Assembly (NCBI RefSeq): GCF_009928685.1
Contig: NZ_WWEO01000041.1
Coordinates: 1-64,000, forward strand
Length of the DNA stretch: 64,000 nucleotides
Source: Mucilaginibacter agri
GTDB taxonomy: Bacteria > Bacteroidota > Bacteroidia > Sphingobacteriales > Sphingobacteriaceae
Direction of reading: 5' to 3'
Shown here: one piece after another, positions 24,644-33,309 of the stretch
How positions within the stretch are numbered: position 1 is the first letter of the stretch
Layout: each line of letters starts with the position of its first letter
Made by a program: the position numbers and the translations under genes
The notes under the pieces: model-generated
Told to the model about the DNA's origin: nothing
The model's database searches: none
What the model saw: only the letters and a program-made list of their open reading frames with translations

Positions 24644-25168
24644 TTAGACCAGAACCTGCAGGTACCGATCTCTCAGGATGCCTATATGATGCAGCTCGTG
24701 CCCCGCAATAATGTACAACAAGGCATTAACCGTCATAAAGTACCCGTTCGCACTGCCTGTTAATTGTAATTGTTCGTCGGTAAGGCTTTCGTATAGGTAA
24801 AGGTTGGCTTCACGTACGGCCTTAAACTCGTCGGCCAGGCTTTTTAATGATCGCTCTTCGTAGTCAATAGCTGCAACATATTCGTCCTGGTTAAAACTTG
24901 GCAATTCTTTTTTTTCGCCCCGGGAGAAGCAAAGCAGGCGATAAGCAAAAATGCGCTCGCTATCTATTAAATGCCCAATTACTTGTTTAACGGTCCACTT
25001 ACCTTCAGCATAAGCAAAGCTTGCTTTTCCGCGGGGTATTTGCGTTAAAAAATCGTAGGTACTGTCTTTTAGTTTGGATAATAGTTTAACAATATCGCCC
25101 CGGTTGCTGGCGGCTTGTACGTAGCTTGCCTGTAAAGGCGCATACTCATTAGGTAAGGGTGCACTCAT
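24644..25168 (-). CDS. DinB-like (YfiT) four-helix protein, copy 1
   Basis: 174 residues from the ATG at 25168; this start aligns its MSAPLPNEYAPLQASY with the MNAPLPSDYSPMQAGY of the copy downstream. It carries the histidines in VIGHLIDSERIFAYRLL and AGHELHHIGIL expected to hold a divalent metal. 56 bases separate the two copies, so one transcript is likely. Activity unknown. Confidence 0.85.
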   Translation of the reverse strand: MSAPLPNEYAPLQASYVQAASNRGDIVKLLSKLKDSTYDFLTQIPRGKASFAYAEGKWTVKQVIGHLIDSERIFAYRLLCFSRGEKKELPSFNQDEYVAAIDYEERSLKSLADEFKAVREANLYLYESLTDEQLQLTGSANGYFMTVNALLYIIAGHELHHIGILRDRYLQVLV

Positions 25169-25285
25169 ATGGGTTGAAACAATTGCTTTATACCTCAAAT
25201 ATAAATTTTAATTTTAGCCACGCGGCGTTTTTCAAACAATATTGAAAATTTCTATTCGCGTCTTAATTAACTAATGCACAAGTAC

Positions 25286-27424
25286 ATGAATTTAAAAAAA
25301 TTCTCTTACCTATCCGTGCTGGCACTGCTGGCAGCCACCACCTCGTGCAAGCGCCTGAGCACTGCCGGAGCCGACAACGGCGAAGAAACCAATCCGTTTT
25401 TTGAAGCCAGTAAACTACCGTTGCAGGCACCAGACTTTGCCAAAATAAAAGACAGCGACTATCAGCCTGCGCTCGAAGAAGGCATGAAGCAGCAGCAAGC
25501 AGAGATCAACAAAATTGCCGAGAACACAGAGGCACCTACATTCGAAAACACTTTGGTTGCCCTCGAAAAAAGCGGACAACTATTAACCCGAGTTAACAAT
25601 GTTTTTAGCTTAGTTAGCAGCGCAAACACTAACCCAACCCTGCAAAAGGTACAGGAAGAAGAAGCCCCTAAACTGGCAGCCAATACCGACGCCATATTTT
25701 TAAACACCAAACTGTTTAAACGTGTACAAACCATTTACCAAAAACGCAACGAGTTAAAGCTCGATGCCGAATCAAAACGCTTGGTAGAATACTACGAGCA
25801 AAAGTTTGAGTTGGCAGGTGCCAACTTATCCGAAAGCGACAAGGAAACTTTAAAAAAATACAATCAGGAAGAAGCTGGCCTAAGTGCCAAATTTGTAAAT
25901 ATGGTTTTGGCTGCTAACAAAGCCGGCGCGTTGCTGATAAGCGACAAAGCCGAATTAGCCGGACTATCAGACGCAGAAATACAAGCCGCTGCCGATAACG
26001 CCAAAAATACGAAACAAGATGGCAAATGGCTTATCTCTTTGCAAAACACCACTCAGCAGCCGCTGTTGCAATCGTTAAGTAAGCGTGCTACCCGACAAAA
26101 ATTATTCGAAGCCTCATACAATCGTGCCGAAAAAGGTGATGCGAATGATACCCGCGCTACCATAGCCCGTATTGCTGAGCTACACGCACTGGAAGCAAAA
26201 TTAATGGGCTTCAGAAATTATGCCGACTGGAAACTGCACGACCAAATGGCCCAAACACCGGAAGCTGTAGAGAAATTTTTAGCCCAGTTGATCCCTGCAG
26301 CTACCAGCAAAGCAAAAGCTGAAGCAGCCGATATCCAGGCATTGATAGATCAGCAAAAAGGTGGCTTTAAACTGGAACCCTGGGATTGGAACTATTATGC
26401 CGAACAAGTACGCAAGGCTAAATATAACCTGGACGAAAATGAGATAAAACCATACTTCGAGCTGGATAAGGTTTTAAAGGACGGCGTATTTTATGCAGCC
26501 AATCAGCTATATGGTTTAACTTTTAAAGAGCGTAAAGACCTGCCTGTCTACCAGGAAGACGTGCGTGTTTTCGATGTATTCGACAAAGACAGCACCCAGT
26601 TAGGCATCTTTTATTGCGATTACTTTAAACGCGACAACAAAAATGGCGGGGCATGGATGAACAACATTGTAGGCCAATCGAAACTATTGAACCAAAAACC
26701 AGTAATCTATAACGTTTGCAACTTTACCAAACCAGCTCCAGGCAAACCGGCATTGATCAGTGCTGATGATGCTAAAACCATGTTCCATGAGTTTGGGCAC
26801 GGCCTGCATGGTTTGTTTGCCAATCAGCAATACCCTACACTGGCCAGCCCAAATACTGCCCGCGACTACGTAGAGTTCCCTTCGCAATTTAATGAGCACT
26901 GGATGATGGATCCGAAGATCTTTGCCCACTTTGCGGTGCATTATCAAACCGGCGCCCCAATGCCGCAGGCTTTGGTTGATAAAATTAAAAAAGCAGGCAC
27001 CTTTAACCAGGGCTATGCTTTAACCGAAGCCCTGGGCGGCGATGCTATCGACATGGCATGGAACACCCTTGGCGCTGATAACGCCAAGCAAGATGTAGAT
27101 AAATTTGAAGCCGCAGCTTTAGCAAAAGCCGGTCTGAATTTGTCGCAAGTACCACCACGCTACCGATCCAGCTATTTTCTGCACATCTGGGCAAACGGAT
27201 ACGCCGCAGGTTACTATGCCTATGCATGGACCGAAATGCTTGATGACGACGCTTACTCGTGGTTTGAAGAAAACGGCGGCTTAACCCGTGCCAACGGCCA
27301 GCGTTTCCGCGATATGATCTTATCCAAGGGTAACACCGAAAATTATGGCGACATGTTCAAAGCCTTCCGCGGCCACGAACCGGATATTAAATCGATGTTG
27401 AAGAGCAGAGGTTTGGTGAAGTAA
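25286..27424 (+). CDS. M3-family peptidyl-dipeptidase, lipoprotein
   Basis: 712 residues from the ATG at 25286; an ATG four codons earlier is also possible. The signal peptide ends in TTSC, a lipobox, so the enzyme is probably lipid-anchored in the periplasm. The catalytic zinc motif HEFGHGLHGL begins at H501, with the distal Glu in the following helix, as in thimet-type Dcp peptidases. The C-terminal GYAAGYYAYAWTEML block is also typical. It removes dipeptides from the C-terminus of peptides, here most likely during peptide feeding. Confidence 0.92.
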   Translation: MNLKKFSYLSVLALLAATTSCKRLSTAGADNGEETNPFFEASKLPLQAPDFAKIKDSDYQPALEEGMKQQQAEINKIAENTEAPTFENTLVALEKSGQLLTRVNNVFSLVSSANTNPTLQKVQEEEAPKLAANTDAIFLNTKLFKRVQTIYQKRNELKLDAESKRLVEYYEQKFELAGANLSESDKETLKKYNQEEAGLSAKFVNMVLAANKAGALLISDKAELAGLSDAEIQAAADNAKNTKQDGKWLISLQNTTQQPLLQSLSKRATRQKLFEASYNRAEKGDANDTRATIARIAELHALEAKLMGFRNYADWKLHDQMAQTPEAVEKFLAQLIPAATSKAKAEAADIQALIDQQKGGFKLEPWDWNYYAEQVRKAKYNLDENEIKPYFELDKVLKDGVFYAANQLYGLTFKERKDLPVYQEDVRVFDVFDKDSTQLGIFYCDYFKRDNKNGGAWMNNIVGQSKLLNQKPVIYNVCNFTKPAPGKPALISADDAKTMFHEFGHGLHGLFANQQYPTLASPNTARDYVEFPSQFNEHWMMDPKIFAHFAVHYQTGAPMPQALVDKIKKAGTFNQGYALTEALGGDAIDMAWNTLGADNAKQDVDKFEAAALAKAGLNLSQVPPRYRSSYFLHIWANGYAAGYYAYAWTEMLDDDAYSWFEENGGLTRANGQRFRDMILSKGNTENYGDMFKAFRGHEPDIKSMLKSRGLVK

Positions 27425-27435
27425 GAAAATCGTAC

Positions 27436-27480
27436 AAAGCAAAGAGGGCGGCATTGATAATGTCGCCCTTTTTTGCTTTT
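27436..27480 (+). terminator. Intrinsic terminator after M3 peptidase
   Basis: Hairpin AGGGCG-GCATT / AATGT-CGCCCT with a 3-base loop and one G-T pair, followed by a run of six T. A-rich bases in front pair with the T tail, so it may work in both directions. Confidence 0.75.
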
Positions 27481-27497
27481 ATAATCTAAACTCGTCC

Positions 27498-27587
27498 TGC
27501 TGAACTTGTTTCAGCATCCCACAGGACAGGTCGCAAACTTTACCATCGCATACTAGCATGTGTGGGATCCCGAAATAAATTCGGGAT
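27498..27587. repeat. Pair of REP-like palindromes
   Basis: TGCTGAACTTGTTTCAGCA at 27498-27516 has 7-bp arms and a 5-base loop. A second palindrome, with 8-bp arms ATCCCGAA (567-574) and TTCGGGAT (580-587), follows. The first differs from the copy at 43684 by one C-to-T and one G-to-A at paired positions. Confidence 0.8.
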
Positions 27588-27604
27588 GACGTGCGAGGTT
27601 TTTC

Positions 27605-28846
27605 TCACGCCACCACAACAGGCTCCGGCGCATCCTTAGTCATACTCTTCAACACGATACGGAAGGTGGTGCCTTTACCAACTTCAGAATCGCGGACAAA
27701 GATATTGCCGTTATGGTAATTAACCACCATACGTTTGGTAAGCGAAAGGCCGAGTCCCCAACCGCGTTTACGGGTGGTGTATCCTGGTTTAAAAACAGTT
27801 TCGAATTTTGTGCGGGGTATCCCCTTGCCGGTATCGGTTACGTCGATATAAATTTGCTTTTTCGCTTTACTTTCAGAAACGTCAACCTTGATGCTGCCTG
27901 TGCCCTCAATGGCGTTTACGGCATTCTTTAACAGGTTTTCTAACACCCAGTCAAACAGCGGAATATTTAACCCTGCTTTTAAATTCTGATTACCCGTTAC
28001 CTCAAACGAAATCTTATTACTTACGCGAACGCGGAAATAATTTACAAAATCTTCTATCACCTCATAAACAAATTGAGGCTCTAGCACCGGTTTGGAGCCG
28101 ATTTTAGAAAAACGGTCGGCCACAATTTCGAGACGCTTTACATCGTTCTCCATTTCGGCAATCAGCGGGTCGTTTTCGGCGTTGAATTTTTCTTTCATCA
28201 ATTCAATCCAGGCCATCAACGAGGATATAGGCGTACCCAATTGGTGGGCTGTCTCTTTTGCCAAACCAACCCAAACCTGGTTCTGCTCCGATTTACGCGA
28301 CGAGCTGAAAGCAGTATAAGCCGCCAGTAAGAATATAGTGATAACCGTAAGCTGCACATACGGAAACGCCCTCAACTGGGTAATAAGCAAAGAGTCTTTA
28401 TAATATACCAGCCAGTGCGTATTATGGAAAATAACAACCTTTATCGGCTCATGCTGCGATTTCATAATCGCCAGTTCGTCTCTAAAATATTTAGGATCGT
28501 ATTTCTGTCCGTTCTTTACATCAAACCCCGAAGATGCTACAGTAGGGATAAAAGTTTTAGTTGTATCTAAACCCTTTGCCCATTTAAAATCGCCCTTTTC
28601 ATCTACCACAATAGCAGGTACAGAGAGACTATCCCTAACCGAGAATACATAGTTAAGATTATCATCATCATCAGACGAGAGAATCTGCTTCATACTCTGC
28701 GCCCAAATTTGCGCACGCGTACGCTCGGCCTTAACCAGGTTTTTTACTAAATATTGGGTGTATAATAAAGAGCCGCTGGCAATAACTACTGCAAAGGCTA
28801 GCAGCAAATATTTCCACCGTTTTCTGTGCTCGTAAGGATTCATCAT
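27605..28846 (-). CDS. Membrane sensor histidine kinase, orphan
   Basis: 413 residues. One membrane helix at about 13-32, an extracytoplasmic sensor region of about 130 residues, a second helix near 162-180, then the HisKA helix with AKETAHQLGTPISSL (phospho-acceptor H201). The ATPase domain has the N-box NLLKNAVNAIEG, G1 DTGKGIP and G2 RGWGLGLSLTKRM. No HAMP domain is obvious, and no response-regulator gene is adjacent, so it is an orphan here. ATG at 28846 is followed by another ATG codon. The signal sensed cannot be read from the sequence. Confidence 0.9.
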   Translation of the reverse strand: MMNPYEHRKRWKYLLLAFAVVIASGSLLYTQYLVKNLVKAERTRAQIWAQSMKQILSSDDDDNLNYVFSVRDSLSVPAIVVDEKGDFKWAKGLDTTKTFIPTVASSGFDVKNGQKYDPKYFRDELAIMKSQHEPIKVVIFHNTHWLVYYKDSLLITQLRAFPYVQLTVITIFLLAAYTAFSSSRKSEQNQVWVGLAKETAHQLGTPISSLMAWIELMKEKFNAENDPLIAEMENDVKRLEIVADRFSKIGSKPVLEPQFVYEVIEDFVNYFRVRVSNKISFEVTGNQNLKAGLNIPLFDWVLENLLKNAVNAIEGTGSIKVDVSESKAKKQIYIDVTDTGKGIPRTKFETVFKPGYTTRKRGWGLGLSLTKRMVVNYHNGNIFVRDSEVGKGTTFRIVLKSMTKDAPEPVVVA

Positions 28847-28891
28847 GTTTACCTTTCAAATTACGCTAAAAAATGTCGTTTAGTATAGGCC

Positions 28892-28982
28892 GTTGATTAA
28901 GTTGGCTTTAGGTTAATTTGTTAACTAAGTTTCAAATAGTAAACAGCTAACGCAATCAACTTGTTCAACCACTCAACTTTAT
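28892..28982. repeat. Inverted octad array, word GTTGATTN, gltX upstream
   Basis: GTTGATTA (28892-28899) and looser octads run to about 28930. Complementary CAATCAAC- and CTCAACTT-type words lie at 28951-28982. The right arm overlaps the gltX promoter region. Confidence 0.6.
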
Positions 28983-28994
28983 CAACCCAAACCC

Positions 28995-29003
28995 TATCTT
29001 TGC
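28995..29003 (+). promoter_or_regulatory. Candidate gltX promoter, -7 element TATCTTTGC
   Basis: Exact TAnnTTTG match eight bases before the ATG at 29011. A TTG at 28971-28973 lies 21 bases upstream, a plausible -33. Transcription would begin close to the start codon. Confidence 0.6.
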
Positions 29004-29010
29004 ACCCGAT

Positions 29011-30531
29011 ATGAATGATCAGAAAGTAAGAGTGCGTTTTGCACCGAGCCCAACAGGTGGCCTGCACCTGGGCGGCGTACGTACCGTTTTGTTTAACTAC
29101 CTTTTTGCAAAGCAGCACAACGGTACTTTTGTTTTACGTATTGAAGATACCGACCAAACCCGCTACGTTGAGGGTGCCGAACAATATATTTTAGACTGCC
29201 TTAACTGGTGCGGCTTACATGCCGATGAGAGCCCCGAAGTAGGCGGCCCTTTTGCCCCTTACCGCCAAAGTGAACGCAAAGCGCTTTACCGCGAATACGC
29301 CGAGCGTTTGGTTGCACAAGGCCATGCTTATTATGCCTTTGATACTCCTGCCGAGTTGGAGCAGAAACGTAAAGAGATTCCGAACTTTCAATATGGCCAG
29401 GCTCATCGCAATGAAATGCGTAACTCGATTTCATTAAGTGAGCACGAGGTTGATACCTTGTTAGACGCACATGCCCCGCATGTGATCCGTATTAAAATGC
29501 CGGAAGATGAGCATATCAGCTTTAACGACATGATTCGCGGCGATGTAAGCTTTGATACCAATTTGGTTGACGATAAGGTACTGCTAAAGGCAGATGGTAT
29601 GCCAACCTATCACCTGGCTGTTGTTGTAGACGATTTTCTGATGAAGATTACCCACGCTTTTCGCGGTGAAGAGTGGTTGCCAAGCGCACCTGTTCACTTG
29701 CTGCTTTGGAAATACCTGGGTTGGTGGGATCAAATGCCAAAATGGGCACACCTGCCGTTAATTTTAAAACCAGATGGCCACGGCAAACTAAGCAAACGCG
29801 ATGGCGCACGCCTGGGTTTCCCGGTTTATGCCATGAATTGGTTTGATGCCAAAACACAAGAGTTAACACCGGGTTTCCGCGAATTAGGCTTTTTGCCAGA
29901 AGCGTTTATTAACCTGTTGGCTACCCTAGGTTGGAACGATGGTACCGAACAGGAAATATTTACGCTTGACGAACTGATAGAAAAATTCTCGATAGAGCGT
30001 GTTAATAAAGCAGGGGCAAAGTTCGATTTCGAAAAAGCCAAATGGTTCAACGCCGAGTGGATTAAAAGAAGTTCGGCTGAAAGCCTGGCTCCGAAAGTTA
30101 AGACGATTTTAGAAGATAAGGGCATTACCGTTACCGACGATAATTACCTATCAAAAGTGATCGACACCATTAAAGATCGCGTTGTTTTACTGCCCGATTT
30201 TTATCAGCAATCATCCTACTTTTTTGCGGTACCTGCAGAGTACGACCTAAACGCCGTAAAACCAAAATGGACCGACGCCAAAACCGTTTTTTTCAATACC
30301 CTAAGCGACACCTTTAAAGCCGCCCCTGTTTGGCAACCCGCCGAACTGGAAGCTACCTTTAAAGCCTTAGCCGAAGAAAAAGGTTTGAAGATTGGCGATG
30401 TGATGCTGCCTTTCCGTATTATGCTGGTTGGTGGCAAATTTGGCCCGCATGTGTTTGATATTGCAACGTTGTTAGGGCAGGAAGAAACCGTTAATAGGAT
30501 TGCACTTGCTTTAGTTGCGTTTACAGCTTAA
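29011..30531 (+). CDS. gltX: Glutamyl-tRNA synthetase
   Basis: 506 residues, a full-length class I aminoacyl-tRNA synthetase. The HIGH signature appears as HLGG in PSPTGGLHLGGVRT (near residue 12), and the second signature is KLSKRDG in the catalytic domain. RIEDTDQTRYVEGAE is the conserved glutamate-binding strand. The C-terminal anticodon-binding region is present. It charges tRNA-Glu and, in bacteria lacking GlnRS, also tRNA-Gln as a first step; which applies here cannot be seen. Its promoter lies only a few bases upstream, and an octad array precedes it. Confidence 0.97.
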   Translation: MNDQKVRVRFAPSPTGGLHLGGVRTVLFNYLFAKQHNGTFVLRIEDTDQTRYVEGAEQYILDCLNWCGLHADESPEVGGPFAPYRQSERKALYREYAERLVAQGHAYYAFDTPAELEQKRKEIPNFQYGQAHRNEMRNSISLSEHEVDTLLDAHAPHVIRIKMPEDEHISFNDMIRGDVSFDTNLVDDKVLLKADGMPTYHLAVVVDDFLMKITHAFRGEEWLPSAPVHLLLWKYLGWWDQMPKWAHLPLILKPDGHGKLSKRDGARLGFPVYAMNWFDAKTQELTPGFRELGFLPEAFINLLATLGWNDGTEQEIFTLDELIEKFSIERVNKAGAKFDFEKAKWFNAEWIKRSSAESLAPKVKTILEDKGITVTDDNYLSKVIDTIKDRVVLLPDFYQQSSYFFAVPAEYDLNAVKPKWTDAKTVFFNTLSDTFKAAPVWQPAELEATFKALAEEKGLKIGDVMLPFRIMLVGGKFGPHVFDIATLLGQEETVNRIALALVAFTA

Positions 30532-30541
30532 GCTCCTAGGC

Positions 30542-30569
30542 AAGATACAAGAATCAGTAAACAAGATTA
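30542..30569 (+). repeat. Heptad array, word AAGAATC, unpaired
   Basis: Four heptads of the type AAGAATC / AAGATTA in register from 30542 to 30569, directly in front of the gltX terminator hairpin. Complementary heptads occur at 31329-31363, beyond the gene at 30612. Confidence 0.7.
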
Positions 30570-30570
30570 G

Positions 30571-30596
30571 AAAGCGGCGATGAGCCGCTTTTTCTA
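30571..30596 (+). terminator. gltX intrinsic terminator
   Basis: Stem AAAGCGGC (30571-30578), loop GATGA, stem GCCGCTTT (30584-30591) followed by TTT. Confidence 0.85.
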
Positions 30597-30611
30597 TTAT
30601 TTAGAGCGCAA

Positions 30612-31187
30612 ATGAAGTTCGCATTTAAATTACTGGCGTTATTGCTATGTTGCCATGCTGGTAAAGCACAAAGTATATCGCCTACAAAACTAATTAAACA
30701 CACAATCGACTCCCTAAAACATATACAGGTTGATACAATTATTTATTATCACACTTATTGTAGCGAATGCGGTGTTAGAGGCCGTGACCAGTCATGCATT
30801 TTTAGCACCGAAAGTTTTACCGAGATTTCAAATATTATACTTTATAAGCAATTCGGAAAATACTATTCTATCCATCACAACTGCGAGAATAAAATAGTAA
30901 AAACTCAATTATTCGCCCCTCAGTCTATAGGGTACTTTCTATCGATAATTCCATCTTTAAATAAGCGGGATAAATTTATTACTGAACTATATCATCAAAA
31001 GAAATTCTTACCACCTATCCCCACAGATGGTGTGTCTTATGAAGCATTTATATACTGCAAAAATATTAAACAAGGTATATTTATGCATTCAGCTCAAATG
31101 TCAAACTATTATTATATGTGGAAGAAATTTTTCTGGATCAATGAAGAAATCAAAGTTCTGAACTTGCTAAAGAAAGACCTTTTTTAG
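30612..31187 (+). CDS. Secreted hypothetical protein, AT-rich
   Basis: 191 residues. A signal peptide ends near GKA-Q (residue 19). The mature part is rich in Tyr, Lys and Ile and holds three cysteines (HTYCSECGVRG around 47-57 and one further on) that could pair or bind metal. I do not recognise the family. Composition is visibly more AT-rich than gltX before it, and the gene lies between two complementary heptad arrays (30542 and 31329), which suggests an acquired or expendable gene. Confidence 0.6.
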   Translation: MKFAFKLLALLLCCHAGKAQSISPTKLIKHTIDSLKHIQVDTIIYYHTYCSECGVRGRDQSCIFSTESFTEISNIILYKQFGKYYSIHHNCENKIVKTQLFAPQSIGYFLSIIPSLNKRDKFITELYHQKKFLPPIPTDGVSYEAFIYCKNIKQGIFMHSAQMSNYYYMWKKFFWINEEIKVLNLLKKDLF

Positions 31188-31258
31188 CTATTTGCCATTT
31201 TACCTCCACTTCGCTACCACCATCTTCCTTACCTGTGGTCAACATTATATAAGATTTC

Positions 31259-31363
31259 GGCTTACGTAAGCCGGAAGCTTACCAAACTATCATCATAAGT
31301 TACGCTTCGCTAAACTTGCGGTAGCAGCGGGATCTTGTCTCTTGATTCTACTCCTCTTCTCTC
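31259..31363. repeat. Two-block repeat, copy A, with TGATTCT heptads
   Basis: Block 1 CTTACGTAAGCCGGAAGCTT onward (31261-31285, inside the palindrome GGCTTACGTAAGCC 31259-31272). Block 2 CGCTAAACTTGCGG onward (31308-31331). Heptads of TGATTCT type follow at 31329-31363. Copy B lies at 32799-32941, on the other side of the Omp85-like gene. The rest of 31188-31473 shows no gene. Confidence 0.75.
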
Positions 31364-31473
31364 TCTGTGGTTGCATTTTGGAATATGGAACTACCTTGTT
31401 CGTTCCTACTGCCACAGCAGTGCTTAATCAGCCTATCTTTAAAAATCAGGTGATTAGCTGTTAAACCCCAGGC

Positions 31474-32793
31474 ATGTATTCAGTTCAAAAGCTTCTTAAT
31501 TCATTGCGCTTTATTACTATGGTGACCACTATTTTAATAGTATTTGCCGGCCACGGTTATGCTCAAAAAGAAACTGCTGATTCCGCCAAGGCAATTCCCC
31601 AGATAGATATTTTTGACGTGCTCAGAAAGATTACCAAAAAACCGGCTAAACTGGTCGACACACCCCAAGCGGGGAAGAGGAATACTTCTATTTTACCGGT
31701 TATTGGCTACAGTCCTTCAAATGGGGCGGTGCTAGGGCTCACTATCGGTGCAACTAAATACTTTGCCGATCCCAAAACCACCAAGCTTACCACGGCCCTG
31801 CTTAATCTTTCGGTAACCTCAAAAGATCAGGTGATATTTAGCCTCAGGTATGATTTTTACACCCCGAAAAATAAATGGTATATATCCGGAGATAACCGCC
31901 TGTTGTTTTTTACGCAACCTACTTATGGTTTGGGAATCTACGGCCTCCACAGTCAGCCTTATAGCTTTAGCTGGAACGGCATCAGCGGAACCACCAAAGG
32001 CGATTTATCGCAACCTTTAAAATACAACTACCTGCGCCTGTATGAAACTTTCCTGCGAAAGATAAACGATAAGCATTGGTACGCGGGTATGGGTGTAATG
32101 ATTGATTACAATGCCAAAATTCAGGATGAGTCTTTGAAATTGGATTCACCTGTTCATCTTACTTCGCACTACGTTTATTCGACAACTTATGGTTTTAAAA
32201 CTAACAGTTACAATACTAACGGGCTTTCTGCACAGGTGATGCACGACAGTCGCGACAATCCGGTAAACCCGTATAGCGGGTACTATTTAAATGTGAGTTA
32301 CCGGGTAAACCCTAAGTTTTTGGGCAGTTCGCAGGGCAGCAGTATGCTTTATTACGAGTACCGCACCTATGTTAATGTAAATAAAGCCATTCCGCAAAAC
32401 CTATTAGCCTTTTGGCTTTGGGGGACAAACGTAATATCGGGGCATGTGCCCTATTTAGAGTTGCCATCCATTACCTGGGATACCTATAATCGTTCTGGTC
32501 GCGGATATATACAAGGCAGGTTTAGGGGTCCTAATATGTTTTACGCCGAATCTGAATTTCGGTTCCGACTTACCCGTAATGGTTTGTTGGGCGGAGTAAC
32601 GTTTTTAAACTGTACCACCGCAAGCAACCCACTGCCTTATGCAAATCAGAACCTTTTCGACACCATAGCCCCTGGCGGTGGTATTGGCCTCCGTATAAAA
32701 ATGAACAAAGCCGATCGCACGAACATCACCGCCGACTACGGCATTGGCCACGGCTTCTCTGGGATCTATTTGAATATCAGGGAAGCATTTTGA
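31474..32793 (+). CDS. Omp85/BamA-type outer-membrane barrel protein
   Basis: 439 residues. A hydrophobic start ends near GYA-Q (residue 30). A proline-rich linker of about 50 residues leads into a beta-barrel that fits the Bac_surface_Ag (Omp85 barrel) family: SPSNGAVLGLTIGATKYF at its first strand, the conserved RDNPVNPYSGYYL in the middle and GRGYIQGRFRG as lid-lock-like motif. POTRA domains are absent, so it is a short barrel-only member and unlikely to be the essential BamA. Flanked on both sides by the two-block repeat. Confidence 0.82.
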   Translation: MYSVQKLLNSLRFITMVTTILIVFAGHGYAQKETADSAKAIPQIDIFDVLRKITKKPAKLVDTPQAGKRNTSILPVIGYSPSNGAVLGLTIGATKYFADPKTTKLTTALLNLSVTSKDQVIFSLRYDFYTPKNKWYISGDNRLLFFTQPTYGLGIYGLHSQPYSFSWNGISGTTKGDLSQPLKYNYLRLYETFLRKINDKHWYAGMGVMIDYNAKIQDESLKLDSPVHLTSHYVYSTTYGFKTNSYNTNGLSAQVMHDSRDNPVNPYSGYYLNVSYRVNPKFLGSSQGSSMLYYEYRTYVNVNKAIPQNLLAFWLWGTNVISGHVPYLELPSITWDTYNRSGRGYIQGRFRGPNMFYAESEFRFRLTRNGLLGGVTFLNCTTASNPLPYANQNLFDTIAPGGGIGLRIKMNKADRTNITADYGIGHGFSGIYLNIREAF

Positions 32794-32798
32794 GGAAG

Positions 32799-32941
32799 AG
32801 AATCGAGAGACAAGGATCAGGAATCAAGACGTTTTTTGCGGCCGTCCCGGCTGCCATCGGGATGGTAAATCGGTAGTAAGGTTTCACCTTACGTAAGCTG
32901 GAAACTTACCAAGCCGCGCTAAACTTGTGATAGCAAGCGGG
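32799..32941. repeat. Two-block repeat, copy B, with AGAATCA heptads
   Basis: Four AGAATCA-type heptads (32799-32826) right behind the gene stop, then block 1 CTTACGTAAGCTGGAAACTT onward (32888-32912) and block 2 CGCTAAACTTGTGATAGC onward (32917-32941). Copy A has the same two blocks with 22 instead of 4 bases between them. Confidence 0.75.
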
Positions 32942-32945
32942 TGTT

Positions 32946-33281
32946 TTACGGCGACGCTTTAACACGAAAAATAAATACTAACGCCGTGAGTTGTAGAGCA
33001 ATTGATAAAACTTTGGAAATCACATCCACCGATGCACAGAAATTAAAGATTAACGCCAAAAAAAGAAATCCGATCACTCGCTGTTTTTCAATCCAATTAA
33101 ATGCGTGTTCTCGTAAAAAATAGGCAAATACTAATTGAGTTATGACAAGTAAAACAGTCGGAATTGTAGACCACAATGGAGCCGACTTAATAAAAAAAAG
33201 CAGATTGAAAAAACACAGTGCAGAGGAAAGGAAAAGAAGATTAGATGCGCGCGTTAAATTTTTATTTACAAGGTTTGGCAT
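32946..33281 (-). CDS. Small hypothetical membrane protein
   Basis: 111 residues with four likely membrane helices and a charged stretch with an HAFNWIEKQR segment in the middle. No family recognised. AT-rich, with repeats on one side and the sigma-factor gene starting further along the same strand. The hydrophobic pattern supports a real gene, and a shorter opposite-strand frame here looks like its shadow. Confidence 0.5.
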   Translation of the reverse strand: MPNLVNKNLTRASNLLFLSSALCFFNLLFFIKSAPLWSTIPTVLLVITQLVFAYFLREHAFNWIEKQRVIGFLFLALIFNFCASVDVISKVLSIALQLTALVFIFRVKASP

Positions 33282-33309
33282 GGTGAAAGATAATAATGGC
33301 TGATTAGAT

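Noticed and set aside
24078..25168. Reading the DinB-like pair as DNA polymerase IV fragments
   Set aside because: Name coincidence only; they are four-helix metal-binding proteins without any Y-family motif.
31188..31473. Possible tRNA or small RNA between the orphan gene and the Omp85-like gene
   Set aside because: The palindrome GGCTTACGTAAGCC and repeats explain the folding; no cloverleaf or conserved T-loop was found.
32941..33123. 60-codon plus-strand frame opposite the small membrane protein
   Set aside because: No features; the opposite 111-residue frame has a convincing membrane-helix pattern.
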